64,000 nt of DNA from Clostridium thailandense (GTDB lineage Bacteria > Bacillota > Clostridia > Clostridiales > Clostridiaceae). The stretch lies in assembly GCF_019207025.1 (NCBI RefSeq), contig NZ_JAEEGC010000023.1, forward strand, positions 1 through 64,000, written 5' to 3'. A model generated the notes under the pieces. The model saw nothing but the letters and a program-made list of their open reading frames with translations. It ran no database searches and had not been told where the DNA came from. This document shows, one piece after another, positions 40,239-50,257 of this stretch. The first letter of the stretch is position 1, and each line of letters starts with the position of its first letter. Position numbers and translations under genes: made by a program.

Positions 40239-42869
40239 TTATACTATTGCAGCTGGTTGTTGTTCACTTTGATTTGTATATGAATCAATCTTTTCCTTAA
40301 TTAACTGAACTAATGGTTCATATTCTTCAAAAAATGTTATGATTAAATCTCCTGACCTAGCGTTATCAATAGCCTTTTCTAAAGCTTCTACTTCATCCAG
40401 TACAATTTCTATCTTTTTTCTATCAATACTAGAAGTTAGTACTCCTTTTTCTAAAATAGATGCGATTTCTCCCATTTTTCTTCCTCTTCTGTCTTTATCT
40501 TCTTTTATATATACATAGTCAAAATTTTCTCCTGATATCTTACCAACTTCTTCTACGCTACTATCAGTTCGATCTCCTGGTACACCTATTACTCCTACTA
40601 ACCTATTATGCTGTATATTTTTAGCACCATTTAGAACAGCCTTATATCCATCTATATTGTGTCCATAGTCTAAAACAACTAATGCCCCATTCACTTTATA
40701 CATATTAAACCTTCCAGGATTGAATTCCTCGTCACAATAAAAGCTTCTTAATCCATTGCTTATAATTGAATAATCTATATTTAATCCAATAAGTGCTGCA
40801 CATGCAGCCATTGCGTTTTCAATATTATATTCTAATCTTCCTCCTATTGTAATTTTTATATCTGAAATCTTTACTATAGGAATCATACTATCATCTTTTT
40901 CTATGCATATCATTCCTCCATTAGTATATACTCCATATCCACCTTTTTTTAGATTTTGTCTAAGTATATGATTATTTCTGTCCCTTGAGAATATAATAAT
41001 ATTACTCTTTATCCTGTCTATAATGCTCATACTAACAGGATCGTCCGCATTTAATACTGCATATCCTTCATCCTTTACAGCTTCTCCTACTAGAGCCTTT
41101 ACATATGCTAAATCCTCCATTGTCTCTACATCATCTAATCCCAGATGATCTTCAGTTATATTAGTGATGACCGCCACATCAGCCATATCGTATGCAAGAC
41201 CTTTTCTTATAATTCCACCTCTTGCAGTTTCCAAAACGGCAGCATTAATTTCATTATTTGTTAATACTGTTCTAGCACTATAATATCCTGTAGTATCTCC
41301 CTTGCTTATGCATTTATCGTTTATATATATTCCACCAGTTGTAGTCATTCCTACATTATATCCAGCCTTAGACAAAACATGACCAATCAATCTTGTAGTG
41401 GTAGTTTTTCCATTAGTTCCGGTTATTGATACTAATGGTATATTGGGAGATGTATTTTTAAATAGCATATCAACAATAGCACCTGCCACATTCCTACTCT
41501 TACCTTCACTAGGATAATGGTGCATCCTAATGCCAGGCGCAGCATTTACTTCTAATATCGCTCCTTCTTTGTCAATTGACTGGCTTATGTCTAGACAACA
41601 AATATCTATTCCGCATACATCAAGACCTATAGCTTTTGCCGCTCTCTCACATATGTTTATATTTTCTTTACAAATTATATCTGTACAATCTATGGCCTTA
41701 CCTCCTGTAGATAAATTAGCATTTTCCCTTAATATAAGCTTTTCTCCCTTAGGTAAAATCATATTCAAATTATATCCACTCTTTGCAATATGTGACTCAA
41801 GCTCATTGTTTATCTTAACCTTTGTTAGAGGTTTCTCATGCCCTTCTCCTCTTAAACTGTCACTATTTAATATCGCTATAAGCTCATTTACAGTACTCAC
41901 ACCATCCCCAACTACATAAGGTGGTATTCTTTCAGCTGCAGCAACTACCTTTCCATCTACTACACATACCCTATAATCTTTTCCTATTATATTTTCCTCA
42001 ATAATAACATCATCATAGTCTTTTGATAATATATTATATGCTTTAAGCGCTTCCTTTTCATTTTTTATATTAACAAATACTCCTTTACCCTGATTCCCGA
42101 ATGTAGGCTTCATAACTATTGGATAACCTAATTTTTCAGCCTTAAACAATAAATCTAAGCTATTTCTTATCTTATATCCATCAGCTACAGGTAAATGCTG
42201 ATTATAGAGTATCTCTTTAGTCATTAGTTTATTACAAGCTATGTCCACAGGTATACATTTTGTATCATTCGAAATAGTAGCTTCAATTATTTTGCTATTC
42301 CTACCATAACCCAACTGAAACATACTGCCTTCTCCCATTCTCATTATAGGTATACCTCTTTTTTTTGCTTCTTCTACTATAGAGAGCGTGCTAGGTCCTA
42401 GTTCTTCCAATCTAAGTTTCTCTTTTAAAGATCGTATTGCTGCATTAAAATCAAAACTCTTTTTATTTATAAAACAATTAATTAAGTTTACAGCTATTTT
42501 ACCTATTTCTACTGCTGTATTACTGTAAATATATTCATATATTACATAATATTTATTTCCTTTAATTTCTCTTGATTTTCCGTATGAAACGTCCATCCCC
42601 AATCCGTTTTGGATAGCTATAATTATGTGTTCACATACATGTGCAAGATAAGTTCCTTCCTGAAGCCTTTTTCTAAAGCCATGTTCCTCATCAATACCAC
42701 ATCTGTGTTCATCTAAAGCTGGCATAGTTTTTAATAGGGCTTCATTGAATCCATCTATATTCTTAGTAGGAATATCTCTATATCCTTCTAGGTCTATACA
42801 CATTTTTATGCATTTTCTATGAGAGTATATATTTCTTCCTTCGAAAATTTTAAATTCATCGATCTTCAT
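40239..42869 (-). CDS. cphA: Cyanophycin synthetase
   Basis: An 876-residue enzyme that polymerises aspartate and arginine into cyanophycin using ATP. The order is an N-terminal domain (about residues 1-160), an ATP-grasp domain (about 165-480; LGYPIVMKPTFGNQGKGVFV) and a Mur-ligase-like domain (P-loop SITGTNGKTTTTRLIGH near 490; DYGHNIDGYKAVL near 735). Both active-site halves look intact and length fits. The best ribosome binding site (GGAGGA) is rather far from the ATG. It follows cphB with a 58-base gap, so the two form one operon for making and breaking down the polymer. Confidence 0.93.
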   Translation of the reverse strand: MKIDEFKIFEGRNIYSHRKCIKMCIDLEGYRDIPTKNIDGFNEALLKTMPALDEHRCGIDEEHGFRKRLQEGTYLAHVCEHIIIAIQNGLGMDVSYGKSREIKGNKYYVIYEYIYSNTAVEIGKIAVNLINCFINKKSFDFNAAIRSLKEKLRLEELGPSTLSIVEEAKKRGIPIMRMGEGSMFQLGYGRNSKIIEATISNDTKCIPVDIACNKLMTKEILYNQHLPVADGYKIRNSLDLLFKAEKLGYPIVMKPTFGNQGKGVFVNIKNEKEALKAYNILSKDYDDVIIEENIIGKDYRVCVVDGKVVAAAERIPPYVVGDGVSTVNELIAILNSDSLRGEGHEKPLTKVKINNELESHIAKSGYNLNMILPKGEKLILRENANLSTGGKAIDCTDIICKENINICERAAKAIGLDVCGIDICCLDISQSIDKEGAILEVNAAPGIRMHHYPSEGKSRNVAGAIVDMLFKNTSPNIPLVSITGTNGKTTTTRLIGHVLSKAGYNVGMTTTGGIYINDKCISKGDTTGYYSARTVLTNNEINAAVLETARGGIIRKGLAYDMADVAVITNITEDHLGLDDVETMEDLAYVKALVGEAVKDEGYAVLNADDPVSMSIIDRIKSNIIIFSRDRNNHILRQNLKKGGYGVYTNGGMICIEKDDSMIPIVKISDIKITIGGRLEYNIENAMAACAALIGLNIDYSIISNGLRSFYCDEEFNPGRFNMYKVNGALVVLDYGHNIDGYKAVLNGAKNIQHNRLVGVIGVPGDRTDSSVEEVGKISGENFDYVYIKEDKDRRGRKMGEIASILEKGVLTSSIDRKKIEIVLDEVEALEKAIDNARSGDLIITFFEEYEPLVQLIKEKIDSYTNQSEQQPAAIV

Positions 42870-42927
42870 CTTTACGTATATTGTCCTCCTCTTTCTTAGC
42901 TACAGTATTTGAATTTTTATATTATAG

Positions 42928-43743
42928 CTATTCTCCGTTATAAGGTATCTTTCTGTTTAAATCGAATTTATCTCCACTCTTTAAAACATGTAATTTTACA
43001 TTAAAAATAGATAATACTTCGTTCTGGTATTGTTCAGATACATTGCTGTAATCTATATTACTTCCGTCAATAACATATACTGCACCAGAACCTATTACCC
43101 TAAGTTCTCCTTCTTCCTTTACAACTATAGCAGTATCCTCATCTATTCCAATTCCTAGGCTTTGAGGGTTTTCAGCTATTCCAACAAGTAATCTTCCAAT
43201 TCTTCCTCTTTGATCAAAATGTTGGTCTATTATTACACCTCTTATTAAGCCTAAACCTGGAGCCATTTTTAGTGTGCATTTTTTAGGCGACTCTTCATCT
43301 GGTCCTGTCACTACCATGGTATCACTCATCACAGATGCACCTGCTGACGTTCCAACAAAAATACAGCCTTTTTCATAGGCCTCTTTTATCCTCGTATATA
43401 ACTGAGTTCCTCCTATTAAGCTTGTTATTCTAAGCTGGTCTCCTCCTGTAAAAAATACCATTGAGGCATCCTCTATAATTTTGATATTACTTGAATCATA
43501 TGCATCTTTTCTTTCTCTTATATTTAATATTCTGATATTTTTAACTTCTAAATTTTCAAATATACTTTTATATTCATTACCTAATTCTTCTGGGAGTTCT
43601 GATGCAATTGTTGCTACAACCAACACATCTTTTTCTTTATCCAACTTATTACATACCTCTTTGAGTATACTTTTCTCTCCTTTTTTATCTTCTGCGCCTC
43701 CAATAATTATTAAGTTCCCCTGCAACTTCTCTTCCAAAATCAT
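42928..43743 (-). CDS. cphB: Cyanophycinase
   Basis: A 271-residue serine exopeptidase of the S51 type that cuts cyanophycin into beta-Asp-Arg dipeptides. The nucleophile Ser is in FVGTSAGASVMSDTMV (about residues 128-143), and LIIIGGAEDKKGEKSILKEV is the N-terminal block. The GGDQLRITSLIGGTQL segment is also typical. AAGGAGTG precedes the ATG. Upstream of cphA in the same operon. Confidence 0.93.
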   Translation of the reverse strand: MILEEKLQGNLIIIGGAEDKKGEKSILKEVCNKLDKEKDVLVVATIASELPEELGNEYKSIFENLEVKNIRILNIRERKDAYDSSNIKIIEDASMVFFTGGDQLRITSLIGGTQLYTRIKEAYEKGCIFVGTSAGASVMSDTMVVTGPDEESPKKCTLKMAPGLGLIRGVIIDQHFDQRGRIGRLLVGIAENPQSLGIGIDEDTAIVVKEEGELRVIGSGAVYVIDGSNIDYSNVSEQYQNEVLSIFNVKLHVLKSGDKFDLNRKIPYNGE

Positions 43744-43802
43744 ACACTCCTTCTTATGGATATTTTATATTTTTTCCACATTTTAAATAGTTATACATAA
43801 AT

Positions 43803-43832
43803 AAAACTTCAGCTATTTGTCGCTGAAGTTTT
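43803..43832 (-). terminator. Terminator of sipL
   Basis: An 11-bp stem AAAACTTCAGC/GCTGAAGTTTT with an eight-base loop and a minus-strand T-run lies past the sipL stop. Confidence 0.85.
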
Positions 43833-43877
43833 AAGCAATATTTCTATTATGCGTTTCATTGCAATCACATATACTAT

Positions 43878-45437
43878 CTAAATTATAGCTCTTCCAGGTA
43901 CAATAAGCTTATTGCCAACTCTTATAGCATCTGGATTCTCTGTATTATTTAGCTTAACTAAATCATCTATTGTTGTATGATACTTTTTAGCTATCTTCCA
44001 TATAGTATCTCCATGTTGAACAACATATATAGTTAAGCTAGCTTTCTTCTCAGGTAATTCTCCTTCTAATGGTTCCATATCTATTAAGAACTCTTTATGC
44101 GTTATATAATTTACTCTTCCGTATATCTCTACTACCGCTTTTATTGCTATAGTATCTGCTTCTATAACTGCTTCTATGTTTTCTAAACAAGTCTTAGCTA
44201 TACACTGCATATCAATTTTGCACCCAGGTATATCTATAGAAGAATTAAATGGTATCTCCTCATTAACAGTATATACATATTTTTCTTCGTCAAAAGTTTT
44301 ATATAAGATTTCTGCATTTAATACTCCATCAACTATAATCTTATCTTCAACTAACTTTTTATCAGTTACACAAACTGTTCCTGAACACATTATTATTTTA
44401 GCTATCTTTGGATTTCCTTCTAATTCTATACTAGATTTGACTATAGTTTGACTAATTGAATGTCCATGCATTACATTTAACTCATAATCTTTTTTATTCA
44501 TTTGCATAAGTTCCGAAGGTGAATATGCATCTTCAATAATATCAATTTCTTCTTTATACATAACCTTTGTGCTAGACTTAATCAAAGCTTCAACGTCAAC
44601 AATCCTATTTTCTCCAAGGTCATCTTCTTTAATTTCACATTCTATAGCTTCAACCTTAAATTCTGTATAATTATTCATAGTAGGGTTTACTCCATCAAAA
44701 TCTATCTCTTTACTTAATGGTATATCATCCTCCATATATATTATATCTCTGGTATCTTTTCCCCTGTATAATAGTCCTACTAAAGCATGTGCTTCTATTA
44801 ATACTTTTCCTTCCATTACTTTAATATCTTTTTTATTAATCTTTACATCATATTTTAATACATTCCCTATTTGTGGATTCTCCATTGGAATTTGCATATG
44901 ACTTTTAGCTATCAAATCACCTGATATAGTTCCTACTATTTTATCCACAGTCGCAGGATTTTTAAGCATCTGAACATCCTGTGAACCTGTTACATCTTTT
45001 ATTACTTCAAATTCATAATTTTTATACACTTCAACTTTTAATTTTACAATTCCTTCTACAGCTATTTTTCTTTCATTAACAATGCCACATTCCATATGCT
45101 CGACATAACAGCTGGAATCACATAACATTCTGTGCTCCACACCTGGAAGCTCTACATAATTTGAAAACTTACCAGTATAATTTGTACTGTACACTCCTGT
45201 GCTTTCCTCTTCCTTAGCTAGATATAAAATAGTGTATTCTATTTGTCCTTCTACAAACACCTTGTCCTGCATAACCTCGGTGCTTATAATACATGGTATA
45301 GCATCTAGTAGCAATACCTCACTAACATCCGGGTGCGTATCCGGTATAACATATTCTCCCTTTAATACAGTATCACTGAAATTTTCACCTAGCAATTGTT
45401 CACACTCTATATTTTCTTTAACTAGCTCCATAGCCAT
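43878..45437 (-). CDS. sipL: SipL-like spore coat morphogenetic protein (SPOCS/DUF3794 plus LysM)
   Basis: A 519-residue protein with repeated SPOCS (DUF3794) domains over about residues 1-450 and one C-terminal LysM domain (YVVQHGDTIWKIAKKYHTTI, about 470-489). This is the architecture of Clostridioides difficile SipL, which binds SpoIVA through its LysM end and anchors the coat to the forespore surface. No signal peptide, consistent with a mother-cell cytoplasmic protein. The start follows GGGAGAG. In a run with veg and yabG, both linked to sporulation loci. Confidence 0.88.
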   Translation of the reverse strand: MAMELVKENIECEQLLGENFSDTVLKGEYVIPDTHPDVSEVLLLDAIPCIISTEVMQDKVFVEGQIEYTILYLAKEEESTGVYSTNYTGKFSNYVELPGVEHRMLCDSSCYVEHMECGIVNERKIAVEGIVKLKVEVYKNYEFEVIKDVTGSQDVQMLKNPATVDKIVGTISGDLIAKSHMQIPMENPQIGNVLKYDVKINKKDIKVMEGKVLIEAHALVGLLYRGKDTRDIIYMEDDIPLSKEIDFDGVNPTMNNYTEFKVEAIECEIKEDDLGENRIVDVEALIKSSTKVMYKEEIDIIEDAYSPSELMQMNKKDYELNVMHGHSISQTIVKSSIELEGNPKIAKIIMCSGTVCVTDKKLVEDKIIVDGVLNAEILYKTFDEEKYVYTVNEEIPFNSSIDIPGCKIDMQCIAKTCLENIEAVIEADTIAIKAVVEIYGRVNYITHKEFLIDMEPLEGELPEKKASLTIYVVQHGDTIWKIAKKYHTTIDDLVKLNNTENPDAIRVGNKLIVPGRAII

Positions 45438-45630
45438 ATTACTCTCCCTCCCATTAAACCTAATACTTATTTATACAAATTAAACCTACTATTTATTTAT
45501 ACAAACACTAATGAAAAAATATGATAAAAATTCATATTTTCTTAGAATAAATACTGACTTTGGAGTGGTTTTTTTATTACAATATTCATCATTTTTTTTA
45601 TGCTTATTCTATTTGCAAGCATTATATATA

Positions 45631-45659
45631 TTGACATTTGCTGAATTTTGGCGTAATAT
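45631..45659 (+). promoter_or_regulatory. Consensus promoter with no protein gene downstream
   Basis: TTGACA and TAATAT are separated by exactly 17 bases. No annotated plus-strand gene follows; instead a hairpin terminator occurs about 65 bases after the expected start of transcription. Confidence 0.6.
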
Positions 45660-45665
45660 TAGAAA

Positions 45666-45751
45666 TGGTTGTTGACCATATAACCTCTCATAAATTCTCA
45701 ATACCCTTTTATACCATAGTTGAAAGATGGAAACCCACCATCTTTCTTTTT
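45666..45751 (+). ncRNA. Candidate small RNA between sipL and veg
   Basis: The predicted transcript of about 85 nt starts after the promoter at 45631. It begins with a small hairpin (ATGGT/ACCAT), has a single-stranded middle, and ends in a nine-base stem GAAAGATGG/CCATCTTTC followed by TTTTTG, a good intrinsic terminator on the plus strand only. An overlapping open frame (45638-45832) begins before the start point and runs through the terminator, so it is unlikely to be translated. The sequence is antisense to no gene, so a trans-acting role is possible. Confidence 0.5.
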
Positions 45752-45771
45752 GTTAAGATTTCGTTATTTTT

Positions 45772-45806
45772 AAATAAAAAAAGGTCGGTACTATATATTA
45801 GTACCG
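45772..45806 (-). terminator. Terminator of veg
   Basis: The stem CGGTACTA/TAGTACCG with a five-base loop and a long minus-strand T-run lies five bases past the veg stop. Confidence 0.85.
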
Positions 45807-45810
45807 ATTT

Positions 45811-46047
45811 TTATACCGCAAAAACCAGTTGAACTGTTTTGGTTAAAACATCTGAATAACTATAGGTCACTTTCCTTTGGGTGTCACTTTCTAATCTAAT
45901 TACAAATATACTAGGATAAGCTTTCTCAATAACTCCGCTATTTACGAAAACCTTTCTTCTTCCTCCATTTGCTTTTAGTGTTACTTTATCACCAACATGG
46001 TCTTCAATATTTTTTCTTATTGAAGCCAATACATTTGCTTTTTCCAT
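45811..46047 (-). CDS. veg: Veg protein
   Basis: A 78-residue small beta-barrel protein (DUF1021 family). In Bacillus, Veg is strongly expressed in growing cells and affects biofilm genes. Here the family pattern LASIRKNIEDHVGDKVTLKA (about residues 6-25) and RRKVFVNSGVIEKAYPSIFV is clear. Start at ATG 46047 after GAGGGTG. Located beside yabG, as in Bacillus, where yabG and veg are neighbours. Confidence 0.93.
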   Translation of the reverse strand: MEKANVLASIRKNIEDHVGDKVTLKANGGRRKVFVNSGVIEKAYPSIFVIRLESDTQRKVTYSYSDVLTKTVQLVFAV

Positions 46048-46250
46048 ATAAAACACCCTCTTTCCACATTGTATATTATATATCTCAATATATATAATGT
46101 CAAATAAACTTTATATTTTATCAGTTAACAATCTGTTTTGTCAATATTAATTTTTTGTAAACAACATTCAAATTTTAAATTTTCACTACCTCAAATATTG
46201 TTCCCTCAAGCCTATGCAGTTATACACCCTAATTTAAAATTTAATAAAAT

Positions 46251-47111
46251 TTATATATAGGATGACTTTGGAAATCCTTCTCTGTATCTTCCTCGTGTTT
46301 GCAATCCACCAATTCCTTTAGTTCCAGTTATAGTATTTTCCAATGCATCCCTAATAGAAACTACCTTTTCAATATTGGTGTATGCAATCTTTTCGCATAA
46401 AAATACTGGGTCTAGACAGTGTATTAATATCCTACTAGGAGAACTCGCAAAATTTGCACCCGCATCTAAAATAGCTTCATAACAGGATTGACACGCTCCT
46501 GCAAACACTACAAGCTCATCATAACTTGATTGATAATTTCTAAGCTCTATAACAGATTGTACATAATACTTAGAATTTTTATAATTACTTAAATCAGTAT
46601 AATCCTTAATATCTTTTGCTATAGAATCATGTCCAGTAATGATAACAATATCTGGCTTTACTTGCTTTACTAAATCAACTATAACCTTAGGTTGTTCACT
46701 TTCTGCTACGTATTTTCCAACCACATCTAACATTAATTGTTTATATACTTTTAAGCATACATCTAAATATTCTGGATCTCCGTCTACATGCAATATCTTC
46801 CCTGGTCTTCCAAATGAAAGCTCACTTGTTTCATAAGGTTTTATTATTCTGAGTTCTTTCCGAAAGCCGCCTCTACTCAACATAATATTTTTAATTGAAC
46901 TATTCACCTTTCTACTAAATATTTTTTCTCTTTCATTCAAAGCTTCCTCTGAAACTAATTCTAAATCATCCTCTGGAGAATCTGCAATAATTCTCAGATT
47001 AATTCCTTTCAATGAGTATATAACTCCTTTCTTTGTTTCTTTAATGTCAATAATTTTAAATGTTATATCTCTTCTATAGGATTTTCTCACTACTATATCG
47101 CCTATTTTCAT
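46251..47111 (-). CDS. yabG: Sporulation-specific protease YabG
   Basis: A 286-residue protease that trims coat proteins in the mother cell late in sporulation. The beginning IGDIVVRKSYRRDITFKI and the blocks KILHVDGDPEYLDVCLK, VIITGHDS and VVFAGACQSCYEAILDAGANFASSP are family features; the Cys and His within them are candidates for catalysis. Start at ATG 47111 after GGAGAGG; a longer in-frame extension is very hydrophobic and not supported. Next to veg. Confidence 0.92.
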   Translation of the reverse strand: MKIGDIVVRKSYRRDITFKIIDIKETKKGVIYSLKGINLRIIADSPEDDLELVSEEALNEREKIFSRKVNSSIKNIMLSRGGFRKELRIIKPYETSELSFGRPGKILHVDGDPEYLDVCLKVYKQLMLDVVGKYVAESEQPKVIVDLVKQVKPDIVIITGHDSIAKDIKDYTDLSNYKNSKYYVQSVIELRNYQSSYDELVVFAGACQSCYEAILDAGANFASSPSRILIHCLDPVFLCEKIAYTNIEKVVSIRDALENTITGTKGIGGLQTRGRYREGFPKSSYI

Positions 47112-47192
47112 TCTTTGCCTCTCCAAGTTATAAAATTCTATCTTATATAATATGTTTTTAATAAGGCTTAAGTGAATAATATGAGCAAAAAT

Positions 47193-47236
47193 AAACACAT
47201 AGACATAAAAACTCAATTTTCTATGTCTATGTGTTT
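47193..47236. terminator. Hairpin after the first cotS-like gene
   Basis: A 15-bp perfect stem (AAACACATAGACATA and complement) with a 14-base loop lies just past the stop at 47253. It may serve the minus-strand kinase gene. Confidence 0.7.
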
Positions 47237-47252
47237 ATTTAAAGTATATTTG

Positions 47253-48260
47253 TTATTCTTCTTTCTGACCGTAGATCTTCTTAAAACTTTCAATAAATTC
47301 CATGTATTTTTCCTGCTCAGAAATCAATTCCTCCAATTTATTATTAAAGGTATTTGAAGGCCAATTTACTTCATTATAATAATATCTATTAGAAAGTCTC
47401 CAAAAGCGCTGAGGAAATAATAAAAATGCAAATAGTACCCTATATTCTTCCTCTTGTAATTTGTCAATCTCATTATAGGAGTTAATAATTAATTCTGCTT
47501 GTTCAATATCCCAATCAACTCTTTTAAGAACCTTAATCATAAATGCCGATATATCATAAGTCCTTATCTCTCTCTTACAATAATCAAAATCAATTACATT
47601 TACATTCTCCTCTTTGTCTATTACTATGTTGTGATATGTGTAATCATGGTGACAGAACCCTTTGTCCTCTTCTGTCGTCTTGCATAAATCCATATACCTT
47701 GAATTTTCTAATACATTCATAGCTCTCTTTCCTAAATTTTTATAGAATTGAACTGCCTTAGTATAAGTGAGATCAAAACTACCTTTATTACTCTTTTTTC
47801 TTCCCATATCTCTCATCTTATCAAAAGATCGGACTCTTTTCTCCATAAGGTTAGGCCATCTTCCTAGATCAGTCTTTAGTTTACTGTTCTCCGGTGGTTC
47901 ATACCCTTTAGAAGCTATATGCATGTATGCTAAGCTTTTGGTTGCTTCAATCAAGTCATCTTTGTTTTTGAAGTCACATTCTCTTCCTTCTATCCATTCA
48001 GAAAGAGTATAAATATCTTCATTTACAAGGGCATAAGGGTTACCTTCTGTGTTAAGACAATATCTATCTACCCTCGGAAATCCATTTTTCATCAAGTGCT
48101 CTTTTGCTCCATAAACAAATAGGAGTTTTTGTGTTCCATAATTTATTTTTTTTAAACATTTTAATCCTTTATCTGTTTTTAACAAATATACTCCCTTATT
48201 AGGTTTAATGTTTTCAATTTTAATATCAAATTGTCTTTCTATTTCAAACTCTCTCATCAT
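47253..48260 (-). CDS. CotS-family spore coat kinase-like protein 1
   Basis: A 335-residue protein of the CotS/YsxE family, which has a choline-kinase-type fold. The catalytic loop GFCHHDYTYHNIVID (about residues 209-223) and the metal-binding VIDFDYC (about 231-237) are intact, so it may be an active kinase. In Bacillus CotS is an inner coat protein; its substrate is unknown. Start at ATG 48260, six bases after AGGGGTG. Divergent from a GT4 glycosyltransferase gene. Confidence 0.88.
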   Translation of the reverse strand: MMREFEIERQFDIKIENIKPNKGVYLLKTDKGLKCLKKINYGTQKLLFVYGAKEHLMKNGFPRVDRYCLNTEGNPYALVNEDIYTLSEWIEGRECDFKNKDDLIEATKSLAYMHIASKGYEPPENSKLKTDLGRWPNLMEKRVRSFDKMRDMGRKKSNKGSFDLTYTKAVQFYKNLGKRAMNVLENSRYMDLCKTTEEDKGFCHHDYTYHNIVIDKEENVNVIDFDYCKREIRTYDISAFMIKVLKRVDWDIEQAELIINSYNEIDKLQEEEYRVLFAFLLFPQRFWRLSNRYYYNEVNWPSNTFNNKLEELISEQEKYMEFIESFKKIYGQKEE

Positions 48261-48374
48261 GTTAATCACCCCTATATAATTTATATGAATAGTTCCTTTA
48301 ATTTAGAAGAGTATTAACACTTTTAACCTTACATTAATATAATGAACTATAATAAATTCGAAAGGATTGCTCTT

Positions 48375-49502
48375 ATGAGAATAGGAATCGATGGACGTGC
48401 AGCAAAATGGTATAGAGGAACAGGAATAGGTACCTATACTTATCAGTTAATCAACTGTTTAAATAAAATTGATAACATAAATAACTATTTACTTTTTATG
48501 CCTGAAAACTGTAAAACTGAATTATCCTTCAAGGATAATTTTCATTTAAATAATATTAGCGAAGGTACTAGTACTAACTTTTGGGATGAAGTTAATATCC
48601 CAAATATACTAAAAGATCTCAATATAGAGCTTTATCATGTACCTCAAAACGGAGTTGGTCTCCCAACTAATAAGGAATGCAGGTTTGTTATAACGCTCCA
48701 TGACGTAATTCCTTATAAAATGCCTGAAACAGTTAGTGATAGATATTTAAAAATTTTTCATGAGCATATTCCTAAAATTGTAGAAATGTGTGATGGAATC
48801 ATAACTGTTTCAGATTACTCTAAAAGAGATATTATGGAAGCCTTTAACTTTCCTGAAAATAAAATATTTGTTACTCACCTAGCAGGTGAAGATATTTATA
48901 AACCTCTAAATAAAAGCCTAAGTAAAGAAATATCTAAAAAATACTATTCACTAGATAGTGACTTTATTCTATATGTTGGTGGCTTTAGCCCTAGAAAAAA
49001 TATTATCGGGCTTATAGAAAGCTTTAGTCAATTGCTATCAGTTTATAAAAAAGATATCCGATTAGTGATTGCTGGTCAGAAAGGGAAATCATATGATTGC
49101 TACAAAAAGCGGACTGAAGAACTTAATATATCTGATAAAGTAATATTTCCTGGTTTTATTTCAGTTGATCATTTGCCTTATATATACAATGCTGCTAAAT
49201 TGTTTGTTTATCCCTCTTTTTATGAAGGATTTGGACTTCCTCCAATTGAAGCTATGTCCTGTGGAATACCCGTCATAGCCTCTAATGCCACATCAGTACC
49301 CGAAGTAGTAGGTGATGGCGGATTATTAATTGACCCTAATGATGTAGATAACTTATGTTACTCTATGTTTAGAGTTCTTTTAGATGATGAATTGAGACAA
49401 AAACTTATATCATCTGGAATTGCTAAATCCTCTGAATTAAGCTGGCAAAAAACTGCACAGCAAACTCTTAATGCTTATAGAAAAATTGCCATCAAAAAAT
49501 AG
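48375..49502 (+). CDS. GT4 glycosyltransferase of the spore-coat island, copy 1
   Basis: A 375-residue GT-B glycosyltransferase. The N-terminal block is [20 protein letters not shown], and the donor-binding region has [20 protein letters not shown] with [19 protein letters not shown] (about residues 285-303). It is closely similar to the gene at 53469. Bacillus has cotSA, a glycosyltransferase gene, beside cotS, so a coat or exosporium polysaccharide role is reasonable but unproven. Start at ATG 48375 after AAAGGA. Confidence 0.88.
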   Translation: MRIGIDGRAAKWYRGTGIGTYTYQLINCLNKIDNINNYLLFMPENCKTELSFKDNFHLNNISEGTSTNFWDEVNIPNILKDLNIELYHVPQNGVGLPTNKECRFVITLHDVIPYKMPETVSDRYLKIFHEHIPKIVEMCDGIITVSDYSKRDIMEAFNFPENKIFVTHLAGEDIYKPLNKSLSKEISKKYYSLDSDFILYVGGFSPRKNIIGLIESFSQLLSVYKKDIRLVIAGQKGKSYDCYKKRTEELNISDKVIFPGFISVDHLPYIYNAAKLFVYPSFYEGFGLPPIEAMSCGIPVIASNATSVPEVVGDGGLLIDPNDVDNLCYSMFRVLLDDELRQKLISSGIAKSSELSWQKTAQQTLNAYRKIAIKK

Positions 49503-49528
49503 GGTTTCAATTTTGAGACCCTATTTTA
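49498..49528 (+). terminator. Terminator of the first GT4 gene
   Basis: The stem AATAGGGTTTC/GAGACCCTATT (one G-T pair) with a six-base loop and TTT overlaps the stop codon. Confidence 0.8.
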
Positions 49529-49626
49529 AATAGGTAAAATATAGAATATTTTAGTTATCTATATTTACTCATATATTTACTTAATGTATAATATTTTTTA
49601 AGAGTTTACGAAAGGTGGTATTTATA

Positions 49627-50118
49627 ATGGCAAAGGATAGTTCATTTGATGTTGTATCTGAGGTGAATTTTCAAGAGATGGATAATGCAGTTAATCAAGC
49701 TATGAAAGAAATAGAACAAAGATATGACTTTAAAGGAAGTAAAGCTCAAATAACCTTAGAAAAAGATTCTGTTAAATTAAATGCTGAAGATGATTATAAA
49801 ATTAAAGCTTTACTTGATATCTTAATAGGAAAAATGATTAAGAGAGGTATATCTCCAAAAGCTTTGAATCCTGGTAAAATAGAAAATGCTTTTAATGGAA
49901 CTTTGAAACAAAACGTAGAAATTCAAAATGGCCTGAGTAAAGAAAAAGCTAAAGAAATTACAGCTTACATAAAAGAACTAAAGCTTAAAGTTCAAGCTCA
50001 AATTATGGATGACAAGGTTCGTGTTTCTGGAGCTAAAAAAGATGATCTTCAACTAGCAATTCAATCTTTAAAATCAAAAGATTTTGGCATTGATTTACAA
50101 TTTGCGAACTTAAGATAA
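49627..50118 (+). CDS. YajQ-family nucleotide-binding protein
   Basis: A 163-residue YajQ (DUF520) protein. The start [20 protein letters not shown] and the [20 protein letters not shown] block (about residues 37-56) are typical, as is the end [12 protein letters not shown]. Members bind nucleotides, and one in Xanthomonas binds cyclic di-GMP; the role in Clostridium is not known. GGTGG precedes the ATG. It is a housekeeping-type gene inside the spore-coat island. Confidence 0.92.
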   Translation: MAKDSSFDVVSEVNFQEMDNAVNQAMKEIEQRYDFKGSKAQITLEKDSVKLNAEDDYKIKALLDILIGKMIKRGISPKALNPGKIENAFNGTLKQNVEIQNGLSKEKAKEITAYIKELKLKVQAQIMDDKVRVSGAKKDDLQLAIQSLKSKDFGIDLQFANLR

Positions 50119-50207
50119 CCTCTATACTTTATATGATTTTTACTTATACATTTATGTCGATTTTTTAACTGTGACATTAACTTTAAAGCTTTTCAGAGTA
50201 CATAAAT

Positions 50208-50241
50208 AAGGAATGCTGACTATTAAATAACAGCATTCCTT
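50208..50241. terminator. Terminator between yajQ and the second cotS-like gene
   Basis: An 11-bp stem AAGGAATGCTG/CAGCATTCCTT with a 12-base loop lies between two converging genes. Confidence 0.75.
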
Positions 50242-50257
50242 GTGCGTTTCACTTGAT

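Noticed and set aside
45638-45832. 64-codon plus-strand open frame between sipL and veg
   Set aside because: It starts inside the promoter spacer, runs through the terminator hairpin and into veg, and has no ribosome binding site. The transcript is better read as non-coding.
47112-47216. N-terminal 35-residue extension of yabG
   Set aside because: It is hydrophobic, unlike the family start, and lacks a ribosome binding site; GGAGAGG precedes ATG 47111.
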